A DNA stretch of 64,000 nucleotides from JBFJKD01 sp041600415 (GTDB taxonomy: Bacteria; Pseudomonadota; Gammaproteobacteria; Pseudomonadales; Porticoccaceae): contig JBFIKF010000002.1 of assembly GCA_041600415.1 (NCBI GenBank), forward strand, positions 419,293 to 483,292. Reading direction: 5' to 3'. Below, piece after piece: positions 1 to 7,313 of the stretch. The position numbers and the translations under genes are program-made. The notes under the pieces were generated by a model that was not told the DNA's origin, ran no database searches, and worked only from the letters and a program-made list of their open reading frames with translations. How positions within the stretch are numbered: the first letter of the stretch is position 1; each line of letters begins with the position of its first letter.

Positions 1-47
1 CAACCCCAACGCGATCACCACGCTCAATTTTAGCGGTGAATCACAAG

Positions 48-248
48 CTATTTTCGGAGCTCCGCAATTATGTCAGCCTTTATCGCAATCGGATCAACTT
101 GGGCCGAAAGAACGGTGTCGCAATGTGGACACAGATACGTGTTCATCTTCCAGGTCGGATGACCCTTCCCCGCAGACCCATTCAAAGATTCAATCTTTAT
201 TTTTGAAACTGTTTGAGCGCATTTTGGGCATTTTCCGACGTTAATCAT
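48..248 (-). CDS. Small zinc-ribbon protein of unknown function
   Basis: A 66-residue protein with two CxxC knuckles (CPKC near residues 7-10 and CPHC near 40-43), the layout of a C4 zinc ribbon. The ATG follows a strong AAGGAAAG Shine-Dalgarno about 5 nt upstream, which supports a real gene despite its size. The rest is charged and has no signal peptide or membrane segment, so it is probably cytoplasmic. It lies downstream of the tRNA cluster, next to decayed ORFs, and may be cargo of an old insertion. An inverted repeat 43-84 nt upstream of the start could control it. Function is not recognised; zinc binding is inferred from the cysteines only. Confidence 0.6.
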   Translation of the reverse strand: MINVGKCPKCAQTVSKIKIESLNGSAGKGHPTWKMNTYLCPHCDTVLSAQVDPIAIKADIIAELRK

Positions 249-290
249 AACAGCTTTCCTTGTGGTATTTTGGTCGTCAACTATTAGTAA

Positions 291-332
291 ACCGACCAGT
301 CGGCTTATGTTCGGAATACGAGACTGGTCGGT
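291..332. promoter_or_regulatory. Inverted repeat, possible TetR-type operator
   Basis: Perfect 11-bp arms, ACCGACCAGTC at 291-301 and GACTGGTCGGT at 322-332, are separated by 20 nt. The left arm plus its next bases (CCGACCAGTCGG) is itself nearly palindromic. It sits just upstream of the small zinc-ribbon gene, where an operator would act. The ACCGA/TCGGT ends resemble the palindrome upstream of the DUF1302 gene at 50036-50053. The bound regulator is unknown. Confidence 0.35.
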
Positions 333-575
333 ACATGTACCGGATTTGGGATGTTAAACAGAGTGGTCGGCATATCATTCCCTGGCACCGATATATTTTA
401 TGTCCCCAATATATTGTTTTCGGGGAATAAAGCAATAGCGCCGATGCTTTCAGCTAAATGAACGCCTGCGTCGCCTTCAGGACTTCGGCCCTGATCTTTG
501 GCTTCCCGTTTTATTGAATTCGCCATGCTTGAGCCTCGTTCGTAGGCACAGGTTTCCAAAAAGAAACTGGTTGCG
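333..575. other. Non-coding stretch, nothing recognised
   Basis: AT-richer DNA between the inverted repeat and the next small ORF. I see no convincing start with a ribosome site, no tRNA and no terminator hairpin. Confidence 0.4.
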
Positions 576-809
576 TCAAGGTGACTCTATTTTTTTCCTG
601 CGAATAAAACTCGGGAGTTCGAGAAAAGCGTGACCCGAAGGCAGCCGATCCGTATCCAGGGAGACACCGACAACGGCCTGTGACTGGTCGCTGGGTGATA
701 CTTTTTCTGCCGGAAGCGGCACCAGGCGACCGTCGATCAAATAGGGGAAGGCGCATATGTATCGCTCGCTGCGGTCTTCATCGGCAGGTACTTCCGGTTT
801 TTTCCACAC
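576..809 (-). CDS. Hypothetical small protein (GTG start)
   Basis: A 77-codon ORF beginning with GTG preceded by AAGGAGT at about 8 nt, a good ribosome-binding site for such a short frame. The product (starting MWKKPEVPADEDRSERY) is acidic at the N-terminus, has a central hydrophobic FPYLIDGRLVPLP stretch and a basic end. It has no signal peptide and no motif I recognise. It lies immediately downstream, on the same strand, of a decayed frame at 886-1176, so it may be a surviving or truncated piece of a former accessory element inserted below the tRNA cluster. Confidence 0.35.
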   Translation of the reverse strand: MWKKPEVPADEDRSERYICAFPYLIDGRLVPLPAEKVSPSDQSQAVVGVSLDTDRLPSGHAFLELPSFIRRKKIESP

Positions 810-885
810 GTTGCTTTACTCCTTTTTGCAGCGCCCCGCACAGGGTACGCCCTGTCGTTCCCCGGATATTCGAATCGGATACTAT

Positions 886-1176
886 TTAGTTAGCACCCTC
901 AAGCCCCGGGCGGGTAGCTGGTGTATCTTTGAGGTTTCCTTCGGCTTCCTGGGCAAATAGTCCGGAGATGGGGAGTAGGTCGTAATTGCCCTGCTCCAGC
1001 TCAATACCGTCACGTTCCCTACCTGATAGGTTGCCGGTTTTTCGCTCATCGTGCGCACCTGAGTTGAGGATTCTGGAGGCCCGTTTAGTATTATCGTTTT
1101 TCGGCGATTTTGCCAGCTTCTCCTTAGCGCGTAGAGAACGGCACAGGACCGAATACAGGCTAGAACCTGTTGATTG
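886..1176 (-). pseudogene. Decayed coding remnant lacking a start codon
   Basis: A minus-strand frame stays open for about 96 codons between an upstream TAA at 1177-1179 and a TAA at 886-888. It contains no ATG. Its inferred translation has protein-like composition, with charged LRAKEKLAKSPKND early and GNYDLLPISGLFAQEAEG near the end, so it reads like the C-terminal part of a gene that lost its 5' end. Family not recognised. Its place just downstream of the 3' end of tRNA-His fits the debris of an integrated element, but no integrase remains. Confidence 0.3.
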
Positions 1177-1219
1177 TTAAGATGTTTTGGACGTTATCGG
1201 ATGTTGAAAAATAAAGGGA

Positions 1220-1296
1220 TGGGGTGGCTGACGGGGATCGAACCCGCGACCACAGGAATCACAATCCTGTGCTCTACCAACTGAGCTACAGCCACC
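1220..1296 (-). tRNA. tRNA-His (GTG)
   Basis: A 77-nt cloverleaf on the minus strand. The acceptor pairs GTGGCTG with CAGCCAC, the extra 5' G(-1) typical of tRNA-His is present, the anticodon loop is TTGTGAT (anticodon GTG), the T-loop is canonical GGTTCGATCC, and the 3' CCA is encoded. It is the last of a Pro-Arg-His cluster probably co-transcribed leftward. Confidence 0.96.
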
Positions 1297-1402
1297 ATTG
1301 CACTGACTTTCGAGACTCGATGTTAACCAAAATCGCTCGGTACTCTTATTGCAGCACCTAGCGCATTCTAGTTCGATCTACAACTACTTCGATCTACAAA
1401 CT

Positions 1403-1479
<77 letters not shown>

Positions 1480-1562
1480 TACGTACGCTTTTGAGCATGC
1501 CCAGCACTTCGTATTTCGCGACCGTGCGACCCGTGTCACTCCAACCGGGGCGCTACTGATTT

Positions 1563-1640
1563 TGGTCGGGGAAGAGGGATTCGAACCCCCGACATCCTGC
1601 TCCCAAAGCAGGCGCGCTACCGGACTGCGCTATTCCCCGA
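1563..1640 (-). tRNA. tRNA-Pro (TGG)
   Basis: A 78-nt cloverleaf on the minus strand. The acceptor pairs TCGGGGA with TCCCCGA, the anticodon stem CCTGC/GCAGG encloses TTTGGGA (anticodon TGG), the T-loop is GGTTCGAATCC and CCA is encoded. It is the first gene of the leftward cluster and is divergent from folD. Confidence 0.96.
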
Positions 1641-1782
1641 AAACCGGCCTTGCCAAGAGGCGCGCATGATACAGCCCGCCGTAGCACCGGTCAATTGAAG
1701 CGCAATCCGCTGATTGCTTCAAGTTACGCGCGCATCGTGAGAAAATGCCGCCTGAATTGGCACGTTATCCACAGAGAAAATC

Positions 1783-2631
1783 ATGTCCGCAACTGTTCTC
1801 GACGGCAAGAAAATTGCCCTGCAAACCGAAACCGAACTCGCCCAACGGGTGGGCGTGTTAAAAGCACAAAATAATGGAAGAGCGCCGATTCTCGCCACCC
1901 TGCTGGTGGGCGACGACCCCGCCTCCGCAACCTATGTGCGCATGAAACAGAACGCCTGCGCCCGGGTGGGGATGGAATCCATTGCGGTGGAACTGCCACA
2001 GGCTACCACCACCGCACAGTTGCTGGAAAAAATTCGCGAACTCAACAGCAATCCGGACTGCCACGGCATTTTGTTGCAACACCCGGTTCCCGCGCATATC
2101 GCCGAGCGGGATTGCTTTGACGCCATCGCCTTAAGCAAGGATGTGGACGGGGTGACCTGTCTCGGTTTTGGCCGTATGGCCATGGGCGAACCCGCCTACG
2201 GCTCGGCCACGCCCCAGGGCATTATGCGTTTGCTGGCAGCCTACGCCATCCCCCTGAGCGGCAAACACGCGGTGGTGGTGGGCCGCAGCCCCATTCTCGG
2301 TAAACCCATGGCCATGATGTTGCTCAACGCCCATGCCACGGTAACTATCTGCCATTCGCGCACCGAAAATCTGGCAGACATCATACGGCGTGCCGATATC
2401 GTGGTGGGCGCCGTGGGCAAACCGGAGTTTATTCGTGGCGACTGGATTCGGGACGGTGCGGTGGTCGTCGATGCGGGCTACCATCCCGGCGGTGTTGGCG
2501 ATATCGAGCTCAGCGCCATCATTGAACGCGCCAGCGCCTATACACCGGTACCCGGCGGGGTCGGCCCCATGACCATTAACACCCTGCTGCTACAGACGGT
2601 GGTGGCCGCCGAGCACGCCTTACAGCCGTAA
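1783..2631 (+). CDS. folD: Bifunctional methylenetetrahydrofolate dehydrogenase/cyclohydrolase FolD
   Basis: Cytosolic one-carbon enzyme interconverting 5,10-methylene-, methenyl- and 10-formyl-tetrahydrofolate with NADP. The 282-residue length is normal. The N-terminal catalytic half contains the YVRMKQNACARVGM segment with the family lysine. The PQGIMRLL motif, the Rossmann segment VVVGRSPILGKPMAMML (about 166-182) and the C-terminal PVPGGVGPMTINTLL signature are intact. The ATG at 1783 sits 6 nt after an AGAGAAA stretch. The gene stands alone, divergent from the tRNA cluster, as expected for a constitutive gene. Confidence 0.96.
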   Translation: MSATVLDGKKIALQTETELAQRVGVLKAQNNGRAPILATLLVGDDPASATYVRMKQNACARVGMESIAVELPQATTTAQLLEKIRELNSNPDCHGILLQHPVPAHIAERDCFDAIALSKDVDGVTCLGFGRMAMGEPAYGSATPQGIMRLLAAYAIPLSGKHAVVVGRSPILGKPMAMMLLNAHATVTICHSRTENLADIIRRADIVVGAVGKPEFIRGDWIRDGAVVVDAGYHPGGVGDIELSAIIERASAYTPVPGGVGPMTINTLLLQTVVAAEHALQP

Positions 2632-2776
2632 GACCGCCGCGCCACTGATGCGTGCGCACCACATTGCCAGTAAATTCAGCTCGGCCAGAACCCTTCAGAA
2701 GCAATGCTTCGCGCTACAATGCGGCGCTACCGAGCATTTGTGTAAAATGGCCCTATGAACAACTCAGGAACGCAAC

Positions 2777-3571
2777 GTGTTTAGTTACGTCGATAAAGAC
2801 ATCAAAACCAAACTGGAACGGGACCACCTGTTGGTGGACGTGGATGAGGAAGGCACCGAAATATCCGATGCCAGCGGGCAACCTTTTATTTCGGTACTCG
2901 GTCCCGTAACCATCCCCCGCATAATTGCCGGACAGGAAGTGTTACTGGACTGGTACCCGTTTGTGCGAAGGGTGGAGCTCAGCCAGGTGCTGGCCGCCGC
3001 CAACGACGTGGCGGGTAGCGAAAGCGCCGCCTTTCGCAATCTGTTGCAGACTAACATGTCGGTTAATTCGGTGTTTGCCCTGCGCGGCTTTCGCGACCAC
3101 CCGAACCCATTGGTGCGGGTACATTCCTGTTGCCTTACCGGTGATATTTTTGGCTCGCGGCGCTGTGATTGTGGCCCGCAGTTAAACGCGGCGTTTGAAC
3201 AGATGCTGAACGAGAAAGGTGGCGCGGTAATCTACATGTCGGGTCACGAAGGGCGCGGCATCGGACTATGGGCCAAGGCCATTACCTATCTGTTACAGGA
3301 TGATGGACAGGATACCTTTGAAGCGAACGTCTCCCTGGGTTTGCCGGAAGATTCCCGGGATTTCACCGACGCGGCGGTGGTGTTGCGCTACCTGCTGGCC
3401 AATCGCCCCATTCGCCTGCTGTCCAATAACCCCCACAAACGCGCCCATCTGGAGCAGGCGGGCCAGGTCGTTTCCGAGGCGGTGTCATTAATCTCGGGGG
3501 TTAACGAACACAATGTGCGCTACATTCGCTCCAAGCGCGATAAAGGGCATGCGCTGCCGGACAACCTGTAG
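2777..3571 (+). CDS. ribA: GTP cyclohydrolase II (RibA family), N-terminally extended
   Basis: Family reaction: GTP to 2,5-diamino-6-ribosylamino-pyrimidinone 5'-phosphate, the first step of riboflavin synthesis. The 264-residue product has the zinc site (CLTGDIFGSRRCDCG, about 119-133), the EGRGIGLW GTP-binding loop, the catalytic-tyrosine region TYLLQDDGQDT and the RLLSNNPHK motif. It is about 60 residues longer than typical single-domain RibA, the extra part being N-terminal with no DHBP-synthase motif. The GTG start at 2777 is chosen because CAGGAA lies 7-8 nt upstream. A second canonical ribA elsewhere could make this a diverged paralogue. Confidence 0.85.
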   Translation: MFSYVDKDIKTKLERDHLLVDVDEEGTEISDASGQPFISVLGPVTIPRIIAGQEVLLDWYPFVRRVELSQVLAAANDVAGSESAAFRNLLQTNMSVNSVFALRGFRDHPNPLVRVHSCCLTGDIFGSRRCDCGPQLNAAFEQMLNEKGGAVIYMSGHEGRGIGLWAKAITYLLQDDGQDTFEANVSLGLPEDSRDFTDAAVVLRYLLANRPIRLLSNNPHKRAHLEQAGQVVSEAVSLISGVNEHNVRYIRSKRDKGHALPDNL

Positions 3572-3702
3572 TTTTCGACAGGCGCAAAGGTAACCGGGCT
3601 TCGTTAAAAGAACTACTAATGTCAGTCGGCGTCGATGTCCCCATCGGTGTTAGCATGGGCGCGACCACACCCGTGCATACTGTCCCACACTGACCGGAAA
3701 CG

Positions 3703-4446
3703 ATGATGTTGCAGGATCGGCTCGTCGCCCATCGCGGCTACCAGAAATGCTACCCGGAAAATACCTTGCTGGCGTACCGCCAGGCTATTACTGCCGGGGC
3801 ACGCTGTGTGGAAACCGATGTGTTGCTCAGCGCGGATTTGCAGCCCGTGTTATATCACGATCCCAGTTTACGGCGGGTCAGCGGTATCCGCGGCCAACTG
3901 GCGAAAAAAACCCTGGCCGAACTGACCGAGGTGCCCGCCTATGAACCGCTACGGCTGGGCAGTAAGTTTCACACGGAATGCATCCCTTCCCTGCTCGCTT
4001 TTGCGCAACTGATCGGTGCACATCCCGAGGTGACGGCCTATGTGGAAATAAAACGGGAGGCGGTGACCTTCGCCGGTGCCGAGACGGTGTACCGGGCAGT
4101 CGCGAAAGCCCTGGAGAACATTACCGAACAGGTGGTGTTAATCAGCTTTGACTACGGGTTTATAAGCCATGCGCGCCGCGCCGGATGGCGCCGCTGCGGT
4201 GTGGTGCTCAAGCGCTGGAAAGATTTGCAGTTGCCCGTGGTGCAAACTATCGATCCGGAAGCGGTATTTTGTAATGCACAAAAAATTCCAGCGAACGCCG
4301 ACCTGAATATGCTTACGCCACAATTAATTGTGTACGAAATTGACGATCCGCACGTCGCGATAGAATGGTTTCGCCGGGGTGTCGATAAAATTGAAACCTT
4401 CGATATCGGGGCAATGCTGCCCGCCCTCGCCCACCGCGCCCTGTAG
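3703..4446 (+). CDS. Glycerophosphodiester phosphodiesterase family protein
   Basis: A 247-residue GDPD TIM-barrel enzyme hydrolysing glycerophosphodiesters to glycerol-3-phosphate and an alcohol. The N-terminal signature is intact: HRGYQKCYPENTLLAY (about 10-25) supplies the catalytic His and the PENT motif, and ETDVLLSADLQPVLYHD supplies the metal-binding Glu/Asp and second His. There is no signal peptide, so it is the cytoplasmic UgpQ-like type. Tandem ATGs occur at 3703 and 3706. The next gene downstream is a glycerol-3-phosphate dehydrogenase-like enzyme, which could take the product onward, so the pair makes a coherent salvage unit (inference). Confidence 0.87.
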   Translation: MMLQDRLVAHRGYQKCYPENTLLAYRQAITAGARCVETDVLLSADLQPVLYHDPSLRRVSGIRGQLAKKTLAELTEVPAYEPLRLGSKFHTECIPSLLAFAQLIGAHPEVTAYVEIKREAVTFAGAETVYRAVAKALENITEQVVLISFDYGFISHARRAGWRRCGVVLKRWKDLQLPVVQTIDPEAVFCNAQKIPANADLNMLTPQLIVYEIDDPHVAIEWFRRGVDKIETFDIGAMLPALAHRAL

Positions 4447-4454
4447 ATCTGGCC

Positions 4455-4511
4455 ATGACCCTGCAAACAGACTATGGCCTTACAAGACTATGACCGTACA
4501 AACAGACTATG
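4455..4511 (+). repeat. Tandem duplication over the glpD start, creating a 12-codon upstream ORF
   Basis: The 22-nt segment at 4455-4476 (ATGACCCTGCAAACAGACTA...) recurs at 4490-4511 with two changes, period 35. The upstream ATG (4455) reads only 12 codons, ending at TGA 4491-4493, which overlaps the downstream ATG (4490) in an ATGA arrangement. The duplicated start therefore encodes a decoy mini-ORF terminating exactly at the real glpD start. Confidence 0.7.
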
Positions 4512-5677
4512 ACGTTGTTGTGGTTGGCGGTGGCGTTCACGGCGCCGGTGTCGCCCAGGCGGCTGCCGCCGCAGGCTATGCAACGTTGTTGCTGGAAAAA
4601 ACGGACTGGGCCGCGGGCACCTCGAGTAAATCCAGCAAACTGATTCACGGCGGCTTGCGTTATCTAAAGGGTGGCCATCTGAGTCTGGTGCGAGAAAGTT
4701 TGCGGGAACGGGAAACACTGCTGCGCATTGCCCCCCATCTGGTCACTATCGAAAATTTTTATATTCCGATCTATCGTCACTCCCAAATTCGCGCCTGGCA
4801 GCTACGTGCCGGATTGTCCATGTACGCGCTGCTTGGGGGTTTGCACAAACACAGTAAGTTTGCGACTGTCCCGCGCAAAAACTGGTCCAATTTTACGGGC
4901 CTTGACAGCCGTGATTTACAGCATATTTTTTGCTACCAGGATGCACAAACCGACGACGCTGCGCTGACCCGCGCGGTGGTCGCCTCCGCACAGAATCTCG
5001 GCGCGACCCTGTGTTGCCCGGCCACCCTGACTCGGGCGCAACGCACTGCGCGTGGTTATGAGTTGCAAATTACACTTCCCGCAGGCCCACAACGGGTGAA
5101 TTGCGGCGTCCTGGTCAACTGCGCGGGGCCCTGGATAAACAGGGTGGCAGAAAGAATTTCACCGACACCCGCCCTAATGCCCATCGACCTGGTGCAGGGC
5201 TCACACCTGATATTGGCGCCAGCGGTCAGTCAACAGCGTTTATATCTGGAATCCCCCACCGATGGCCGCGCGGTATTTTTATTGCCCTGGCAAGGGCAGT
5301 CGCTGCTGGGCACCACGGAAACGCTGTTTACCGGCGATCCCGACAAGGTGCACACGGTACCCGAGGAAGAAGCCTATCTATTAAGTATCTTTCACCACTA
5401 TTTCCCCGACGCCACGCCCAACGTCGTGGAGCGCATGGCCGGATTGCGGGTACTACCCAAATCCAGTAAGAATCCGTTTAAGCGTAATCGAGAAGTGCGC
5501 CTGATCACCGACCGGTTGCGGAAACCCGCCTATATCGCCGTCTATGGCGGTAAGCTAACGGGATACCGCGCCACGGCCGCCAAAGTTATCGCCCTTGCAG
5601 AAAAACGGCTCGGCAAACGACCAGTAAAAGCGCACACCGATATCTTGTTGTTGCCAGATTGCGATAGCGACGTGTGA
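4490..5677 (+). CDS. glpD: FAD-dependent glycerol-3-phosphate dehydrogenase-like protein (short form)
   Basis: Membrane-associated flavoenzyme family oxidising sn-glycerol-3-phosphate to dihydroxyacetone phosphate and feeding quinones. The FAD dinucleotide fold is at about 8-30 (VVVVGGGVHGAGVAQ), followed by SSKSSKLIHGGLRYL and the late YGGKLTGYRATAAKV motif. It ends soon after this motif at 395 residues, lacking the ~100-residue C-terminal domain of the ~500-residue E. coli enzyme. No frameshift is visible at the end. The start at 4490 places the FAD motif at the expected distance. It follows a GDPD gene by 43 bp. It could be a related FAD oxidoreductase of different specificity. Confidence 0.8.
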   Translation: MTVQTDYDVVVVGGGVHGAGVAQAAAAAGYATLLLEKTDWAAGTSSKSSKLIHGGLRYLKGGHLSLVRESLRERETLLRIAPHLVTIENFYIPIYRHSQIRAWQLRAGLSMYALLGGLHKHSKFATVPRKNWSNFTGLDSRDLQHIFCYQDAQTDDAALTRAVVASAQNLGATLCCPATLTRAQRTARGYELQITLPAGPQRVNCGVLVNCAGPWINRVAERISPTPALMPIDLVQGSHLILAPAVSQQRLYLESPTDGRAVFLLPWQGQSLLGTTETLFTGDPDKVHTVPEEEAYLLSIFHHYFPDATPNVVERMAGLRVLPKSSKNPFKRNREVRLITDRLRKPAYIAVYGGKLTGYRATAAKVIALAEKRLGKRPVKAHTDILLLPDCDSDV

Positions 5678-5777
5678 AAAAAATGTAAGCGCGTAACTGC
5701 ATGAATGACCGCACGGGCGAAGTTCGACGTGAAAACTCAATGTACAGTCCCAGCGCGAACACTCAGCGAACCGTCTT

Positions 5778-7181
5778 CTATTGCCGCCGCCACTGTGTGC
5801 CGTCACGGGAATCTTCGAGGACGATGCCCTGCTGTATTAATTGCTCGCGAATGGCGTCCGAACGGGCAAAGTCTTTGGCTTTTTTAGCCGCCACCCGCTG
5901 TGCAACCAGTTCCTCGATGGCGCTATCAGACAGCCCGTCCTGCGCTGACTTGCCGCGCAAAAAATCTGCCGGATTTTCCTGAAATAATCCGAGTAAATTG
6001 CCCAGCGCCTTGAGTTCGCCCGCCAGTTGCCGCGGGTCGGCTGGATCGCTACCGCTGGTGGCGTTGTTCAGTGCACGCACCAGGTCGTGCAATACCGCAA
6101 AGGCTTCGGGGGTATTAAAATCCCGATTCATGGCCTCAACAAAGCGCAGGTACCAGGTACTCGACTGCATATCCGCGATGGCGATGGTGGGCACATCGGC
6201 AACGTTGCGCAACGCCAGGTAAAACCGTTCGACACTCTGACGCGCTTCAATTAACGAGGTTTCGCTGTAGTTAATTGCACTGCGGTAATGACTCGACAGA
6301 AGAAAATAACGCACCACCTCGCCATGGTATTTTTTCAGCACGTCGCGAATGGTAAAAAAGTTGTTGAGCGACTTGGACATTTTTTCGTCGTCCACTCGCA
6401 CCGCGCCTGCGTGCATCCAGTAATGCACAAACGTTTTGCCGGTGGCGGCCTCGCTTTGCGCAATTTCATTTTCGTGATGGGGAAAGGGTAAATCGGGTCC
6501 GCCGCCGTGGATATCAAAGGTTTCACCGAGCAGGCAGGTAGCCATCGCGGAACATTCAATATGCCAACCGGGGCGTCCGCGACCCCAGGGCGATTCCCAC
6601 CCGACCTGATCCTGAGGAGCCGCTTTCCACAGGGCGAAATCCCGAGGATCCTCTTTATTGTCGTCGACTTCTACCCGAGCCCCCGCCAATAAATCCTCCA
6701 GAATTTTTCCGCTCAGTCGCCCATAGTTGGCAAAACGCTTGACCCGATAATAGACATCGCCATTGTCCGCGCGATAGGCGTAATGGTTGTCGATCAACGT
6801 ATCCACCATCGCGATGATGTCGTCGATATGCGCGGTGGCCCGCGGCTCCAGAGAGGGTGACAGCACACCCAGCGCCCGCTCATCCTCATGCATGGCCGCG
6901 ATCATACGCGCGGTCAGCTCGGTGAACGGTTCGCCATTTGCATCCGCTCGAGCCAGAATTTTGTCGTCGATATCGGTGATATTGCGCACATAGGTCACAT
7001 CCCACTGCTGGCTGCGCAGATAACGCACTATCGCGTCGAATACCACCAATACCCGCGCATGACCGATGTGGCAGTAGTCGTACACGGTAATACCGCACAC
7101 ATAGAGTCGAATCTTGCCGGGCTCCATGGGCTTGAAGGTTTGTTCCGAGCGGGTCAGCGTGTTGTATATTTTTAAGGTCAT
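5778..7181 (-). CDS. cysS: Cysteinyl-tRNA synthetase
   Basis: Class I aminoacyl-tRNA synthetase charging tRNA-Cys in the cytosol. The 467-residue length is normal. The N-terminal zinc/catalytic segment YVCGITVYDYCHIGHAR contains the HIGH motif, and DDEKMSKSLNNFFTI carries KMSKS. GWHIECSAMA provides further zinc ligands. The C-terminal anticodon region ends RDGTQWRRQ, as is typical. It is followed upstream on the same strand by glnS (132 bp gap), so the two synthetase genes may be co-transcribed from the glnS promoter. Confidence 0.97.
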   Translation of the reverse strand: MTLKIYNTLTRSEQTFKPMEPGKIRLYVCGITVYDYCHIGHARVLVVFDAIVRYLRSQQWDVTYVRNITDIDDKILARADANGEPFTELTARMIAAMHEDERALGVLSPSLEPRATAHIDDIIAMVDTLIDNHYAYRADNGDVYYRVKRFANYGRLSGKILEDLLAGARVEVDDNKEDPRDFALWKAAPQDQVGWESPWGRGRPGWHIECSAMATCLLGETFDIHGGGPDLPFPHHENEIAQSEAATGKTFVHYWMHAGAVRVDDEKMSKSLNNFFTIRDVLKKYHGEVVRYFLLSSHYRSAINYSETSLIEARQSVERFYLALRNVADVPTIAIADMQSSTWYLRFVEAMNRDFNTPEAFAVLHDLVRALNNATSGSDPADPRQLAGELKALGNLLGLFQENPADFLRGKSAQDGLSDSAIEELVAQRVAAKKAKDFARSDAIREQLIQQGIVLEDSRDGTQWRRQ

Positions 7182-7244
7182 AACAATGTCTTCTGCAGGT
7201 GCTTTATTAGCGCCCTCGGCAATGGTCGGCTGGCGCTATTGTCG

Positions 7245-7283
7245 CTCATGACCGTTTCTCATGACCGTTGCTCATAACTGTTG
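7245..7283 (+). repeat. Three tandem copies of a 13-nt repeat
   Basis: CTCATGACCGTTT, CTCATGACCGTTG and CTCATAACTGTTG lie head to tail at 7245-7257, 7258-7270 and 7271-7283, between glnS and cysS. On the coding strand they are in the 5' leader of cysS. This is probably slippage-derived; a regulatory role is unproven. Confidence 0.7.
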
Positions 7284-7313
7284 CGCACGACGTCAGCGTG
7301 CACCCATTTTCCA

